This document shows, in pieces, positions 26,996-36,887 of a stretch of DNA of 64,000 nt (positions are counted from its first letter, which is position 1; each line of letters begins with the position of its first letter). The notes under the pieces are model-generated. The model worked only from the letters and a program-made list of their open reading frames with translations. It was not told the DNA's origin and ran no database searches. Origin of the DNA: Sinorhizobium fredii NGR234 (GTDB taxonomy: Bacteria; Pseudomonadota; Alphaproteobacteria; Rhizobiales; Rhizobiaceae); assembly GCF_000018545.1 (NCBI RefSeq), contig NC_012586.1, positions 1,860,001 to 1,924,000 on the forward strand, in the 5' to 3' direction. The position numbers were made by a program, and so were the translations under genes.

Positions 26996-27539
26996 GATGA
27001 TGCTCCTCTTACATGAACAGGAAGTCGTCATGGCTCCGGGTGTTCGGTGTGCTTAGGGCTATCCGGCGCGATTCATTCCGCCGGTCGGTAACGGTCGTCA
27101 GGCGACGGGGCGCTGACGAATTGTCGCATTTTCTGCGGAAATGGCATTGGAGAACTGCGGCCGTTGCGCAGCGCCCTCGGGAAGTCAGCGAGCGCGATAC
27201 CCATGGGGTTTCGGCCAACGCAGTGAACAGGAGGTCATAAGCAGATGAAAACGGTACTCAAATGAAAGGCGGTGTGTCGGCAGCGTTTTACTCGGATAAG
27301 TTTATTGGCGTGACAATGGCGCAGAATGGTTGATGAATCCTCAACATTGCAAACAGATCGGAAATTCAACTTCTCGATGCCGCCCCAACCGAGAAAGGCG
27401 CCTATGATCGACAAAAGCCGCGGCTGATCGACATCCCCGGCTTTGCGCACACGACGCTGCCGCGGCAACGCCCGATCGGTGGCTGGCAAAAAGCGGAACC
27501 GTTCTTACGAGGCGATCGTCCTAAACGGATCGCCGTTCA
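26996..27539. other. Intergenic region between chemoreceptor and LuxR-type gene
   Basis: About 540 bases with no convincing gene; short frames such as 27013-27240 plus and 27235-27489 minus look random. It holds the chemoreceptor promoter and the end of the LuxR-type gene. Confidence 0.4.
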
Positions 27540-28316
27540 TCAATGATAGCCTGCGTCGGCGGCAAAGAGATCGTTCAGCTTGTATGCCACCTCGGTCCGG
27601 TTCGTCGCCTTCAGCTTTTTCATGATGTTGCGAATATGAACCTTTACGGTGCTTTCGCGAAGATTGAGCTCGTAGGCAATGATTTTGTTCGCCTTGCCCT
27701 TGCGAAGGGCCTGGACGACTTCCGCTTGACGAAGCGTGAACATTCCGGCGAGCGGCGGGGCATCCTGCCTTCCCGTCTCGATCAGGTGTCGGACCGCGAG
27801 TACGCTGCTGGCCGGAAGGAAGATCCCGCCGGCGATCGCCAATCCGATCGCTTCAATGCAAACCCCGACGCCGACGGACGTAGGGATATATCCACGCGCA
27901 CCGCATTCAAGCACCCGCAAGATCTGGCCGAGCTCATCGATGTCGGACAGGACGACGACCGGCACCGGTCGGAACTCCGAGGCGAGCTTTGCAATCTCGG
28001 CCGCGACATCGGCGACCTTGCGGGCGCCGATATTGAGCAGAACTGCCCCGACTGGCGGGCAGGTGCCCTTCTTCTCTCGCCATTCATCGACCGAACCAAA
28101 GGCGCCGACTTCCATGCCGAGACCATGGGTGGTCAAGGTCCTGGCCAAGCATTCCCGGTCCAAGGCTCTGCTATCGAGGACAAGCAGACACCGCTTGTCT
28201 GCCCCTTCCAGCTGCTGCATTTCCCCCTCTTTGGCGAACTGTGGAAGGCTGCTGGTGCCGTGCGGCTCCTGCGCAAACGCCGGCACTTTCTCAAATCTCG
28301 AAATCAAAGAACCCAT
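27540..28316 (-). CDS. LuxR/NarL-family regulator with degenerate receiver domain (A)
   Basis: A 258-aa regulator. Residues about 40-160 look like a receiver domain, but the phospho-acceptor position reads AVLLNIGARK, with Asn where Asp is expected, and the switch Lys is replaced in GYIPTSV. A LuxR-type helix-turn-helix follows: FTLRQAEVVQALRKGKANK, IIAYELNLRESTVKVHIRNI. The start at 28316 follows AAGGGGA. It is clearly paralogous to the gene at 30473 on the other strand. Phosphorylation-independent control is inferred. Confidence 0.85.
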   Translation of the reverse strand: MGSLISRFEKVPAFAQEPHGTSSLPQFAKEGEMQQLEGADKRCLLVLDSRALDRECLARTLTTHGLGMEVGAFGSVDEWREKKGTCPPVGAVLLNIGARKVADVAAEIAKLASEFRPVPVVVLSDIDELGQILRVLECGARGYIPTSVGVGVCIEAIGLAIAGGIFLPASSVLAVRHLIETGRQDAPPLAGMFTLRQAEVVQALRKGKANKIIAYELNLRESTVKVHIRNIMKKLKATNRTEVAYKLNDLFAADAGYH

Positions 28317-28894
28317 TGGAAAATCCCCTTAAAAAACGGTGTCTTATGGAGACAATTCCCCAGACCGACGGTCCTACCCATAAGAGTTTCTCAAAAATAC
28401 TATGAATACTTCTTTCTAATTAATACTTTTGGCGTCGCTCTTCTGGACGAAATCTTCTCATCGACACTGCATCATCAGAAATAAACATGTAATGCACGAT
28501 AGTCTAGTATAACGCCCCCAAAAAAAGAAGGGGGAATACGCACGAAGATCGAATCGTCGCGCTCGTAGGCGACGAAAGCCGCCCGAGTGCGTGGCGCGAC
28601 GCGGCCGGCCGAGCCAATTCCCCGAAGGAGGTGACGGCGGGCAAGAACAGGCCTGTCCCGAGAGATAGGGGAAGCTGTTTCTCCCCTCGAACGCGCCGTG
28701 CCATGAGATCAACCCCCGATCCTTCAGGCGAAGCATCGGATTAAGTGACACGGCGTGGTGTTTGACAATTGACGAAATGGGAGGATGGCTAACCCCTTTG
28801 GCTGCAGGCCGGGCATCTATCAATCCGCCTTTCGGAGGGCCCAGAGCCAGCACGCGCCACCAGGCTCGGATCGGCATGGCCTAGCCGGATGTGC
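28317..28894. other. AT-richer intergenic stretch upstream of LuxR gene A
   Basis: About 580 bases. Bases 28330-28520 are AT-rich and should contain the gene A promoter (minus strand). The rest holds no recognisable gene; frames at 28458-28877 minus and 28785-28982 plus are low-complexity. Confidence 0.4.
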
Positions 28895-29674
28895 TCAGAT
28901 CGAGGAGCGCAACTCCTTGAGCGCCGATGACCTCCGGTCCTGGAAGCTGCGATATCTGGCCGCTGCCTCGGTCCGGTTGTGAGCTCCCAGCTTGGTGATG
29001 ATGTTATGCAGGTGGATCTTGACGGTATGTTCCGACAACCGGAATTCAGCGGCAATGAGCTTATTCTGCAAGCCGCGCGAAACCATCTCGAGAATCTGCA
29101 ATTCGCGAGCCGTCAAATCCGCGACGCCTTCGACCTCTTCACGCGAGGTTGCTGCGACACCGTTATGGGACGGTGAATGGTGATTGCCTCTGCCTGGCTG
29201 AAGCATAAGCTCGGGCGGAAAATACGCGCCGCCGCAAAGCATCAGCCGGATCACCGACAGCCATACATCAAGCTTGACGTTCATCGGCAGCAGGCCGCGA
29301 ATGAGGGGCGACCTCAGAATATCGGCGAAGGCCGGATTGTGGCCCTGTCCATATGGCTCGATGACCGCCGTAAGAGCCTGAGGGTGCAGCCGAAAAATTC
29401 GGGTCGAGGCCACCTCAACGTCCTTTACGAGGCCGATGTCGACAAGGATCAGCGACACCGGATGCGAGAAGGCTCGACACGCCGCGTCGACGTCGTCGAC
29501 CTGGTCAACGAGAACCCATGGAAATTCGCGTTCCATCGCCTCGATCAACCGTTCCGAAACACTTCCGCCGCTCGATACGATCAGAATGACGCGCCGTGGT
29601 TCGGCGCGCCGTCTTCCCTCTGCAAAGGCCCCACCCCCGACCTTGCCCTGCTCAGCCACGTTCCGTAACGCCAT
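28895..29674 (-). CDS. LuxR-family regulator with receiver-like domain (B)
   Basis: A 259-aa regulator. The receiver-like part keeps an aspartate (LILVDIGLVKDVE), but the other acidic and Lys positions are poor (VILIVSSGGSV; IRGLLPMNV). The C-terminal helix-turn-helix is intact: LTARELQILEMVSRGLQNKL, IAAEFRLSEHTVKIHLHNI. The ATG at 29674 follows GTGAGGGG and gives the same length as regulator A; the frame to 30067 has a low-complexity, non-protein-like extension. It is more distant from A and C than they are from each other. Confidence 0.82.
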   Translation of the reverse strand: MALRNVAEQGKVGGGAFAEGRRRAEPRRVILIVSSGGSVSERLIEAMEREFPWVLVDQVDDVDAACRAFSHPVSLILVDIGLVKDVEVASTRIFRLHPQALTAVIEPYGQGHNPAFADILRSPLIRGLLPMNVKLDVWLSVIRLMLCGGAYFPPELMLQPGRGNHHSPSHNGVAATSREEVEGVADLTARELQILEMVSRGLQNKLIAAEFRLSEHTVKIHLHNIITKLGAHNRTEAAARYRSFQDRRSSALKELRSSI

Positions 29675-30472
29675 ACCCCTCACCCGCTCTATCGATCGGC
29701 AACTGCTGGTCGATCGAAGCTGCGCAATCCACGTCGCTTCGGCAAACTCTAGCCCACGGCGCGCGCAGTCGCGACCACGCAAAAGGTGTGAACCATCCAT
29801 TGAAAGTTGACCTGGCGGGGGAGCTTTGTTCTGCTCCGCTTCATCCAAATGAATGAGACCTCCACTGCGGCGACATCCATCTTGTGAAGCCTTGCGACGC
29901 TCCGCAACTGCAGGTAGGACGGCCGCTACCCCGCGCCCGAGGACGGCAGTACCCTGACTATGCCGGGGCGCATGGACGCGGGGATTGCTTGACGACAGGA
30001 AATGCGTTTCGGAAGTCTTCTTCCCCACAAATATAGCGGCCCCCAATCTATTCTTCGCTGCACACACTAAAGCGCGTCACATTCCTGCATATTAATGCGA
30101 GGCGCTTTGGGGACCAGGCCGTTGTTTCCGCATATCGTTATCCCGGGCACGAACTGCATCACGAGGAGCGGATATTAAAGGCCCGCCTCAAAAGTGGTAC
30201 GCAATTTCACACTTGCTTGCCTCAAGAGTACGCATATTTTGCACTGTTCACAAAATTACAAATGACCGATACTTAAGACCATGATCAGTGATATCTCATT
30301 TTGAGACGATTTCCGCTGATCTCCATTTTCAGTAAGCCATGCTTTATTTGTTTTTATTTTGTATTTTTTTTGAGGCGAATGTGGTTAGCGAAGCGGGCGT
30401 ATCAAGTAAATATGCAAAAGCAACCCTCTCGACCGCAACGGACGTTGCACGAGCTGCCGAGGGGCCACGGCC
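29675..30472. other. Long AT-rich divergent region between LuxR genes B and C
   Basis: About 800 bases. The part from 30060 to 30420 is markedly AT-rich with A- and T-runs (for example near 30340-30375), unlike the GC-rich neighbours. It should carry the promoters of both divergent regulators. No gene was recognised in it. Confidence 0.5.
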
Positions 30473-31291
30473 ATGAACTCAGCGAGCCCGAGGGATGGCG
30501 GGGAAGCCCAAACCAGGCCTGCTCACGAGGAGGCCGGCGATGAACCACTGGCAATGGATTCAGACGTGCGGCCGCTGCAAGAGCGGCCGCTTGTCATCAT
30601 CGACGGGCGGGCTCTCTGGCGCGACAGCCTTGCGCGAAACATCGCCGCCGACAATCCGGACAGACCCATTCTGACGTTCGAGTCCTCCGAGGAATGGAGG
30701 CGGGAGCGCGAGGAGGACACGCCACCCTCGGCAATCCTCTTGAATATCGCCGACAGGAAGATCGACGATCCGGTTGTTGAACAGGAAATCACAATACTCG
30801 CATCGGAGCTCGCTCCGGTTCCGGTAATCGTCCTGGCGGACAGGGAAGACCTGACTCAGATCGTGAAAGTACTGGAATGCGGAGCAAAGGGATATATTCC
30901 TTCCTCCGTCAGCGTGGACGTCTGTATCGAGGCCGTCTCGCTTTCCCTGGCTGGCGGCATCTTCGTTCCCGCGCGCAGTGTCTTCGCGATGCGTCACCTG
31001 TTCGAGACGGGAGGCGTCGCCGAACGACCCCTGGCCGGTTTGTTCACCGATCGTCAGGCGGAGGTCGTGGAGGCCCTGCGGCGCGGAAAGGCGAACAAGG
31101 TCATTGCTTACGAGCTCAACCTGCGGGAAAGCACGGTAAAGGTTCACGTCCGCAACATCATGAAGAAGATCAAGGCGGCCAACAGGACCGAGGTCGCCTA
31201 CAAGATCTACGATCTTTTTCCGGATCACCCCCCGGCACCGGAACCAGACCGGACGAACGACCGAGATTCCGGCTCCGATAACCGTGATTGA
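30473..31291 (+). CDS. LuxR/NarL-family regulator with degenerate receiver domain (C)
   Basis: A 272-aa paralog of the protein at 27540-28316. Shared blocks include ILLNIADRKIDD (again Asn at the phospho-acceptor position), VLECGAKGYIPSSVSVDVCI and the helix-turn-helix FTDRQAEVVEALRRGKANK / VIAYELNLRESTVKVHVRNI. The usual acidic pair near the N-terminus is reduced to one Asp (LVIIDGRALWRD). The start follows GAGGGG. Its divergent placement relative to B suggests cross-control, which is inference. Confidence 0.85.
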   Translation: MNSASPRDGGEAQTRPAHEEAGDEPLAMDSDVRPLQERPLVIIDGRALWRDSLARNIAADNPDRPILTFESSEEWRREREEDTPPSAILLNIADRKIDDPVVEQEITILASELAPVPVIVLADREDLTQIVKVLECGAKGYIPSSVSVDVCIEAVSLSLAGGIFVPARSVFAMRHLFETGGVAERPLAGLFTDRQAEVVEALRRGKANKVIAYELNLRESTVKVHVRNIMKKIKAANRTEVAYKIYDLFPDHPPAPEPDRTNDRDSGSDNRD

Positions 31292-31301
31292 CGGAAAACC
31301 G

Positions 31302-31360
31302 CTTTGTGCGGCGCCTGCTGCATGTCTTTGTTCTTAAAGTGAGTTCGATCGCAGGTAGAT
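31302..31360 (+). repeat. Partial rhizobial intergenic repeat copy
   Basis: TTGTGCGGCGCCTGCTGCATG is cut short to a CTGCATGTCTTTGTTCTTAA core with AGTGAGTTCGATCGCAGG after it. It matches the CTGCATG...TTTGTCCTTAAA half of the copies at 9826 and 7235. It follows LuxR gene C. Confidence 0.6.
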
Positions 31361-31638
31361 CGCCCCGCCGGCTTCCTGAAACGCAATATCCACTGCGCGC
31401 AAATACTGTCCGCATGGCGCCGAGATGTCTTTGCCGTGCAATATTTTTGTAGAGCTTTGAACCTTCCAGAACGACGAATAACGCCATGCGATTCTTGCTT
31501 CGCAGAGAATGGCATGGGCGGGATAATTTCACGAACCCGGGATCTGGAAGGTAGGGTAACGCGGCAGCTGCGGCCAGCGGCCCTATGTCAGGTTCGTCTC
31601 CGTGGTCAGCCCGCCTCCAGAGGGAGGGAAACCGCGAA

Positions 31639-32614
31639 GTGGACAGGATTTCTATTACAGCCACGTCGTTTCGCGGCTACGATCCGGACGAACTCGCGAC
31701 TGTCTTGTCCACACCCGCCTCTCCGATCAAGGTCGAGCGGCTGAGCGGCGAAGCTCTCTCGTTCGACTGCGAATTCTTTTCGACCGGGACGATATCCTTC
31801 GGCAGTTGCGCCTATGAAGGCGACCTGCAATGCAAAAGGCAGGCACCAACCGACAAGCTATTGATCTTTCTTCCGACGCGGGGAACCGCCCTGTTCGACC
31901 CCGGTACGAAGGAGATCTGGTCGCGGCCCGGTCAAGGCACGATCCTTGACGGGGCGCGCAGCGAAAGCGTCCGGCTGTATAGCTCCCGCCGACACCTCAC
32001 CCTGTTCATTGACCACCGCAAGATCGCCAACCACCTGATCAACATGCTGGAGCGGACGATCACTGGCAACCTCGAATTCCACCCGCACATCGATCTTGCC
32101 GCCGGCCCGGGGCTCGCCTTGGCACAGCTTGTCGAAAACCGCGTGCAACGGCCTGCGTGGAAACGCCCCGCTGCGGCAGTCCCCGTTGGCTCTTGCCTCG
32201 CTCGGCGATGCAGTGACCCATCTCCTGCTTGAGGCCGCTCCGCACCGCTACTCGGACCAACTCGGAAGCCCGGTTCCGCTACCGGCGCCGCGGCATGTGA
32301 AATGGGCGATCGACTTCATGCATGCGCACATTTCCGAGCCGATCACCATGGCCGATATTGCTGCGGCGGCGAAGGTGAGCGTGCGAACCCTGCAGCAGGG
32401 ATTTCGACAGTTCCGCATGACCACGCCCATGGCCTATCTGCACGAGTTGCGGCTGACCGCTGCGCACCAGGATCTCATGAACACGCATGAGGCCCAAAGC
32501 GTCGCCGATATCGCGCTGAAATGGGGGTTCACGCATCTCGGCCGCTTCGCAGCCGACTACAGGAAGCGCTTCGGGCTCCTGCCTTCGCAAACAATGCGCA
32601 GCGGCAAGGGCTGA
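31639..32614 (+). pseudogene. AraC-family regulator split by a frameshift
   Basis: The N-terminal sensing half is read in one frame (GTG at 31639 after AGGGAGGG, stop at 32232) and the C-terminal half with both helix-turn-helix units in the next frame (through 32614). Against the intact paralog at 23805, the reading passes from frame one (LIDHRKIANHLINMLERT, then IDLAAGPGLALAQLVENR) to frame two (SPLALASLGDAVTHLLLEAA) around 32130-32165. One base too many (or two missing) explains it. It is either a decayed gene or a sequencing error; both halves are otherwise well preserved. Confidence 0.75.
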
Positions 32615-32744
32615 GACCGGGGTTGGAAAGTGCACCCCCGGGTCGGGCTGCTCTGGAGCCGCCTGTTCCCGAAGGAACCCCAGCGCGGCACAGGGCCAGA
32701 TAAACAGGAATCACGCCAAATCGACGAACGAAGGCCTGAAACCG

Positions 32745-32990
32745 ATGACGCCCGAACGTTTTACCGAATGTCTCGCCCGTTTGAGGTGGACGACGATCGA
32801 TATCACATCCGCCCTCCAATGCCAGCTTTCCTGGGTCGAGGCCATGGAAAGCGGTCAGGCAGAGATCCCGGAGGACCTGGCTCGCTGGTTGGAAGGTCTG
32901 GCCAGATGCCATGAGGCCGCCGGCACTCCAACCCGCTATCGCGGCCTTGCGAATTTTGACGCGAGGCGCGCGCACTTTGGCGACGCCTGA
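32745..32990 (+). CDS. Small helix-turn-helix-like protein
   Basis: An 81-aa protein starting MTPERFTECLARLRWTTIDI with a following TSALQCQLSWVEAMESGQAE that resembles an XRE-type turn (helix, turn at a Cys/Leu, then WVExMESG). Small proteins of this type are common in rhizobia, from memory. It probably binds DNA, but this is inference. It lies convergent with the ABC transporter ATPase gene, 16 bases apart. Confidence 0.6.
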   Translation: MTPERFTECLARLRWTTIDITSALQCQLSWVEAMESGQAEIPEDLARWLEGLARCHEAAGTPTRYRGLANFDARRAHFGDA

Positions 32991-33006
32991 GGCGCCTCCG
33001 CCAGCC

Positions 33007-34083
33007 TCAGCCGATCCGCGCGCCACTGCTGTCGAAGTACCGCCGCCGGTCGGGCGGTACCGTCAACCATACCGTCGATCCTGACGGAATGTCGTCGCCT
33101 TCCCGCAGCTCCACCACGACATTCTGCGCATCGCCGAGCTTGCAATAGACATAGCGCGTGCCGCCGAGATACTCGGTGAATTCCACGGTCGCCTTGACCG
33201 CATCCGGCCCGCCGGCGACGATCCGGATATGTTCGGGCCGCATGCCGACGACGATCCTTTCGCCGGCCTGATGCGCGTGCAGGCAGGCCCCGATCTCACT
33301 GTCGGCAAGCCGTACCCTTCCCGCGCCTCGCCATTCCGCATCCAGGAGGTTCATGCGTGGCGAACCGATGAAGCCCGCAACGAAGGTGTTGACGGGATTT
33401 TCATAGACGTCGCGCGGCGTGCCTGTCTGCTCGATCCTTCCGTCACGCAGGATGACGATCTGGTCGGCGAGCGTCATCGCCTCCGTCTGATCATGCGTCA
33501 CATAGATCATCGTGTTGCCGAGGTCGCGATGCAGCCGGGCGATCTCGACCCGCATCGAGACGCGCAGCTCGGCATCGAGGTTGGAGAGCGGCTCGTCGAA
33601 CAGGAAGACGTCCGGCTTGCGCACGATCGCCCGGCCGATCGCGACGCGCTGGCGCTGACCGCCCGACAATTGTCCCGGTCGCCGGTCGAGCAGGTGGTCG
33701 ATCTTGAGAATTTCGGCGGCCTGCCCGACGCGGCGCTCGGTTTCCGCGCGGTCAGTCCGCGCCATCTTCAGTCCGAAGCCGAGGTTGTCGCGCACGCTCA
33801 TGTGCGGATAAAGCGCATAGGATTGAAAGACCATGGCGATGCCGCGCTCGGAGGGATCGAGATCGGTCACGTCGCGTCCCTTGATGGCGATTTCGCCGTC
33901 GGTCACCTCCTCGAGCCCGGCGATCATGCGCAAGAGCGTCGATTTCCCGCAGCCCGACGGGCCGACGAAGACGACGAAGTCTCCGTCCCGGATCGTCAGA
34001 TCGATGCCATGAACGACCTGCAGCGCGCCATAGCTCTTGCGCACCCCGTTGAGCGCTACACCAATCCTGTCCTGTTCCGTCAT
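33007..34083 (-). CDS. Carbohydrate ABC transporter ATP-binding protein (MsmX/UgpC type)
   Basis: A 358-aa ATPase of the sugar CUT1 type. Walker A is GPSGCGKST, the signature LSGGQRQRVAIGRAI, Walker B VFLFDEPLSNLDAELR, and the C-terminal TOBE/regulatory part includes VVGMRPEHIRI. It energises the importer formed with the two permeases and binding protein of this operon. The ATG directly follows the stop of the GH127 gene, so the two are translationally adjacent. Last gene of the operon. Confidence 0.94.
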   Translation of the reverse strand: MTEQDRIGVALNGVRKSYGALQVVHGIDLTIRDGDFVVFVGPSGCGKSTLLRMIAGLEEVTDGEIAIKGRDVTDLDPSERGIAMVFQSYALYPHMSVRDNLGFGLKMARTDRAETERRVGQAAEILKIDHLLDRRPGQLSGGQRQRVAIGRAIVRKPDVFLFDEPLSNLDAELRVSMRVEIARLHRDLGNTMIYVTHDQTEAMTLADQIVILRDGRIEQTGTPRDVYENPVNTFVAGFIGSPRMNLLDAEWRGAGRVRLADSEIGACLHAHQAGERIVVGMRPEHIRIVAGGPDAVKATVEFTEYLGGTRYVYCKLGDAQNVVVELREGDDIPSGSTVWLTVPPDRRRYFDSSGARIG

Positions 34084-36006
34084 CTAGGCGCCACGCCTTT
34101 CGGCCTGCAGCCAGACGAGCATTTCGCCGGCCGCGCGATTGTCCCAGAGGTGGTAGGGCACCAGACGCAGGAGCGCGCCCCTCCTCGCCGCCGGCGCCGC
34201 GCGATAGAGCGTGTTGCCCCAGTCGGCCGTGTCCTCGCGCTCGACCGGCAGCTCGACGGCCACCGCCCCTTCGAGGTCCTGCAGGATCGCCGTCTTCGCC
34301 TCGGGCAGTTCCTCCGGCACGACGATCGTGTTGAGATCGCCGCCATTGTCGACCTCCTCGGCACAATAGACCAGCGGTCCGCGCATCAGCGCCACGCGGC
34401 CGGCATCCTGCCGGACCTTTGGATTGGCGTATTGCGGCCGAAGCCTCAGCGGCAAGTCGAGCGAAATCTCGTCGCCATCGGACCATTCCCTCTCGATCAG
34501 GGCATAGCCATCCGTCATCACGCCATCGAGGTCGATACTGCTTCCATTGACCGCGACACGAGCGCCATCCGCCCATTCCGGAATGCGCAGCGACAGCGCG
34601 AAATGCCGTGGCTCGTCGAGTTCGATCCTGATCGAAACCGCACCCTCCCACGGATAGTTGGTGACCTGCCGCAACGTGACCTGCGAGCCGCCCAGTTCCA
34701 GCCGCACAGTACTCTCCCCATAAAGATGGACGGCGATCTCGTCGGCCGCCACGCCGTACATGTAGGCGCCGACCGAGGCGACGAGCCGGGCGATGTTAGG
34801 CGGGCAGCAGGGGCAATTGTGCCACTTCCAGCGATGGTGCTTGCCGGTGCTCTCCAGCGGATTATCGTAGAAGAACGTTTTGCCGTCCAGCGAAAGGCCG
34901 CTGATCGCGCCGTTGTAGAGCGCCTGTTCCATGATATCGGCAAAGCGCCGGTTCGGTCCGCGCCCCAGCATGCGGCTTGCCCAGAAGACCAAGGCGACCG
35001 AGGCGCAGGTCTCGGCATAGGCCGTGTCATTCGGCAGGTCGTAATAGTCGGTAAAGCCTTCGTTTTTCGCGGAGGGGCCAATGCCGCCCGTCACGTACAT
35101 CTGCTTCGTCGTCAGGTCGTCCCACAGCGTTTCGAGCGCTTCAGTAAGCGTGTCGTCCTTGTACTCGGTGGCGAGATCGGCCATGCCGGAATACATGTAC
35201 ATGGCGCGGACCGCGTGACCGACGACCTTCTTCTGCCGGCGCACGGGCTCGTGGGACTGGCTGTATTCGTGGGTCTTCTGGATGTAGTCCTTCGGCGAAC
35301 GCCCATCGCGGATCGCCTCCTCTGTAAAGAAGTGCGGCTCCTGGCCGCGCTCGTCGATGAAGAACTTCGAAAGAGCGAGATATTTCTTCTCCCCGGTGAC
35401 GCGCGCCAGCTTGACAAGCGCGAGCTCGATCTCCTGATGGCCGCAATAGCCGGGAAGCTGCCCTTCGCCGTGGCCGAATTTGCCGATCATGTAGTCGGCA
35501 AAGCGGCACATGACGTCGAGCAGCTTGCGCTTGCCGGTCGCCTGGAAATAGGCGACCGCCGCCTCGATCAGGTGCCCGGCGCAATAGAGCTCGTGATGGT
35601 CGCGAAGGTTCGTCCAGCGCCGATCCGGCTGCATCCGCTGGAACCAGGTGTTCAGATAGCCGTCCTTGTCCTGCAGCCGTTCGTACATGTCGATGATCTC
35701 ATCGGCCCTGTCCTCCAGCCGCGGATTGGGCTGACGGTAGAGCGAATAGGCGATGGTTTCGATCGATTTCGCCAGATCGCTGTCCCAGAACATCTGCGTC
35801 GTTCCGCCCCAGGGCTGGATGGGGATGATGATCCCCGGGTTGGGGCGCCTCACATCGAGCGCCTGCAGCATGCCCGCCTCGACGCAACGGTCGAGCAGGA
35901 TCTCGGCCGTGGCGTTGCAGACGGCATCCTGCCACTTGCCCCAGAATCCCCCGACCCGGACATCCGGTACGGCCACGGGCCTGAACTGACGGTCCTTGTT
36001 GCTCAT
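34084..36006 (-). CDS. GH127-family beta-L-arabinofuranosidase-like enzyme
   Basis: A 640-aa glycoside hydrolase of the GH127 (former DUF1680) type. In the family a Glu and three cysteines hold zinc and one of the cysteines is the nucleophile; here ETCASVALVFWASRML and HNCPCCPPNIARL give the Glu-x-Cys and Cys-Cys set. No signal peptide is seen, so it should act in the cytoplasm on an imported oligosaccharide. The open frame runs to 36978, but that is shadow of the permease gene; the ATG at 36006 (MSNKDRQFRPV) is the true start. Confidence 0.9.
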   Translation of the reverse strand: MSNKDRQFRPVAVPDVRVGGFWGKWQDAVCNATAEILLDRCVEAGMLQALDVRRPNPGIIIPIQPWGGTTQMFWDSDLAKSIETIAYSLYRQPNPRLEDRADEIIDMYERLQDKDGYLNTWFQRMQPDRRWTNLRDHHELYCAGHLIEAAVAYFQATGKRKLLDVMCRFADYMIGKFGHGEGQLPGYCGHQEIELALVKLARVTGEKKYLALSKFFIDERGQEPHFFTEEAIRDGRSPKDYIQKTHEYSQSHEPVRRQKKVVGHAVRAMYMYSGMADLATEYKDDTLTEALETLWDDLTTKQMYVTGGIGPSAKNEGFTDYYDLPNDTAYAETCASVALVFWASRMLGRGPNRRFADIMEQALYNGAISGLSLDGKTFFYDNPLESTGKHHRWKWHNCPCCPPNIARLVASVGAYMYGVAADEIAVHLYGESTVRLELGGSQVTLRQVTNYPWEGAVSIRIELDEPRHFALSLRIPEWADGARVAVNGSSIDLDGVMTDGYALIEREWSDGDEISLDLPLRLRPQYANPKVRQDAGRVALMRGPLVYCAEEVDNGGDLNTIVVPEELPEAKTAILQDLEGAVAVELPVEREDTADWGNTLYRAAPAARRGALLRLVPYHLWDNRAAGEMLVWLQAERRGA

Positions 36007-36023
36007 GATGTGCCTTTCTCTGG

Positions 36024-36887
36024 TTATTTGACCGCGCCGGCCATCAGCCCGCGCATGTAGTAGCGTTGCAGCAGAAGGAAGACGATGAGGCAGGGGACGA
36101 CCATGACGGCGACACCCGCCTGAACCGCACCCCAGTTGATCGCGCCGAGACGGCCGGCACGCACGGCGGTCATCAGCACCGGGAGGGTATAATTGTCGTT
36201 GCTGGAGAGCAGCACGAGGGCCGCAAAGAACTCGTTCCAGGCATTGAGGAAGGCGAAGATCGACACGGTCGCGATGCCGGGCATGACAAGCGGCAGCAGC
36301 ACCCGGACGAGAAGCCGGAGATCGCGTGCGCCGTCGATCCGGGCGGCTTCCTCGATCTCCTTCGGCACGGCATCGAAGGCATTGCGCATCATGAAGACCG
36401 AAAAAGGAAGTTGCAGCGTCACATAGACGAGCATGAGGCCGAAGAGCGAATTGTTGAGGCCGAGGCGCGCCAGAATGATGAAGAGCGGCGTCAGGATCGA
36501 TTGGAACGGGATCATCAGCGTCGCGATGACCAGCACGAAGAGCACGTTCTTGAACGGGAAGCGGTAGCGCGAGAAGCCATAGCCGGCGAGCACGCTGACG
36601 GCGACCGTCAGCAGCACCGTGCCGATCGATACCACCAGCGAATTGAACATGTGCTGCCAGATGCCGGAACCGAAGCCGTCGAGCGCGCGATAGGCATCGA
36701 AACTGAGGCCGGAACGCGGCCATGGCGGCAGTGGCGGCGTGACGGATTCGCTGTTCGGGCGGAAGGACGACAGCAGCGTGACCGCGAAGGGCGTCAGGAA
36801 GAAGAAGGCCGTGCCGATCCCGATGCCGTGATAGGCAAGCCTGTCCCACATCGCCTTGCGGGCACGGATTTCGCTTCGCGTCCTCAT
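36024..36887 (-). CDS. Sugar ABC transporter permease, MalG type
   Basis: A 287-aa CUT1 permease with six hydrophobic segments. The EAA loop that contacts the ATPase reads EIEEAARIDGARDLRLLVRV near residue 190. The ATG at 36887 overlaps the stop of the upstream permease (ATGA); the longer frame to 37646 runs through that gene and is rejected. It forms the membrane channel with the MalF-type partner. Confidence 0.92.
   Translation of the reverse strand: MRTRSEIRARKAMWDRLAYHGIGIGTAFFFLTPFAVTLLSSFRPNSESVTPPLPPWPRSGLSFDAYRALDGFGSGIWQHMFNSLVVSIGTVLLTVAVSVLAGYGFSRYRFPFKNVLFVLVIATLMIPFQSILTPLFIILARLGLNNSLFGLMLVYVTLQLPFSVFMMRNAFDAVPKEIEEAARIDGARDLRLLVRVLLPLVMPGIATVSIFAFLNAWNEFFAALVLLSSNDNYTLPVLMTAVRAGRLGAINWGAVQAGVAVMVVPCLIVFLLLQRYYMRGLMAGAVK

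Noticed and set aside
33229..36060. 943-aa plus-strand open frame across the ATPase and GH127 genes
   Set aside because: Antisense to two well-supported genes; translation is dominated by Arg, Asp, Val and His with no known motif.
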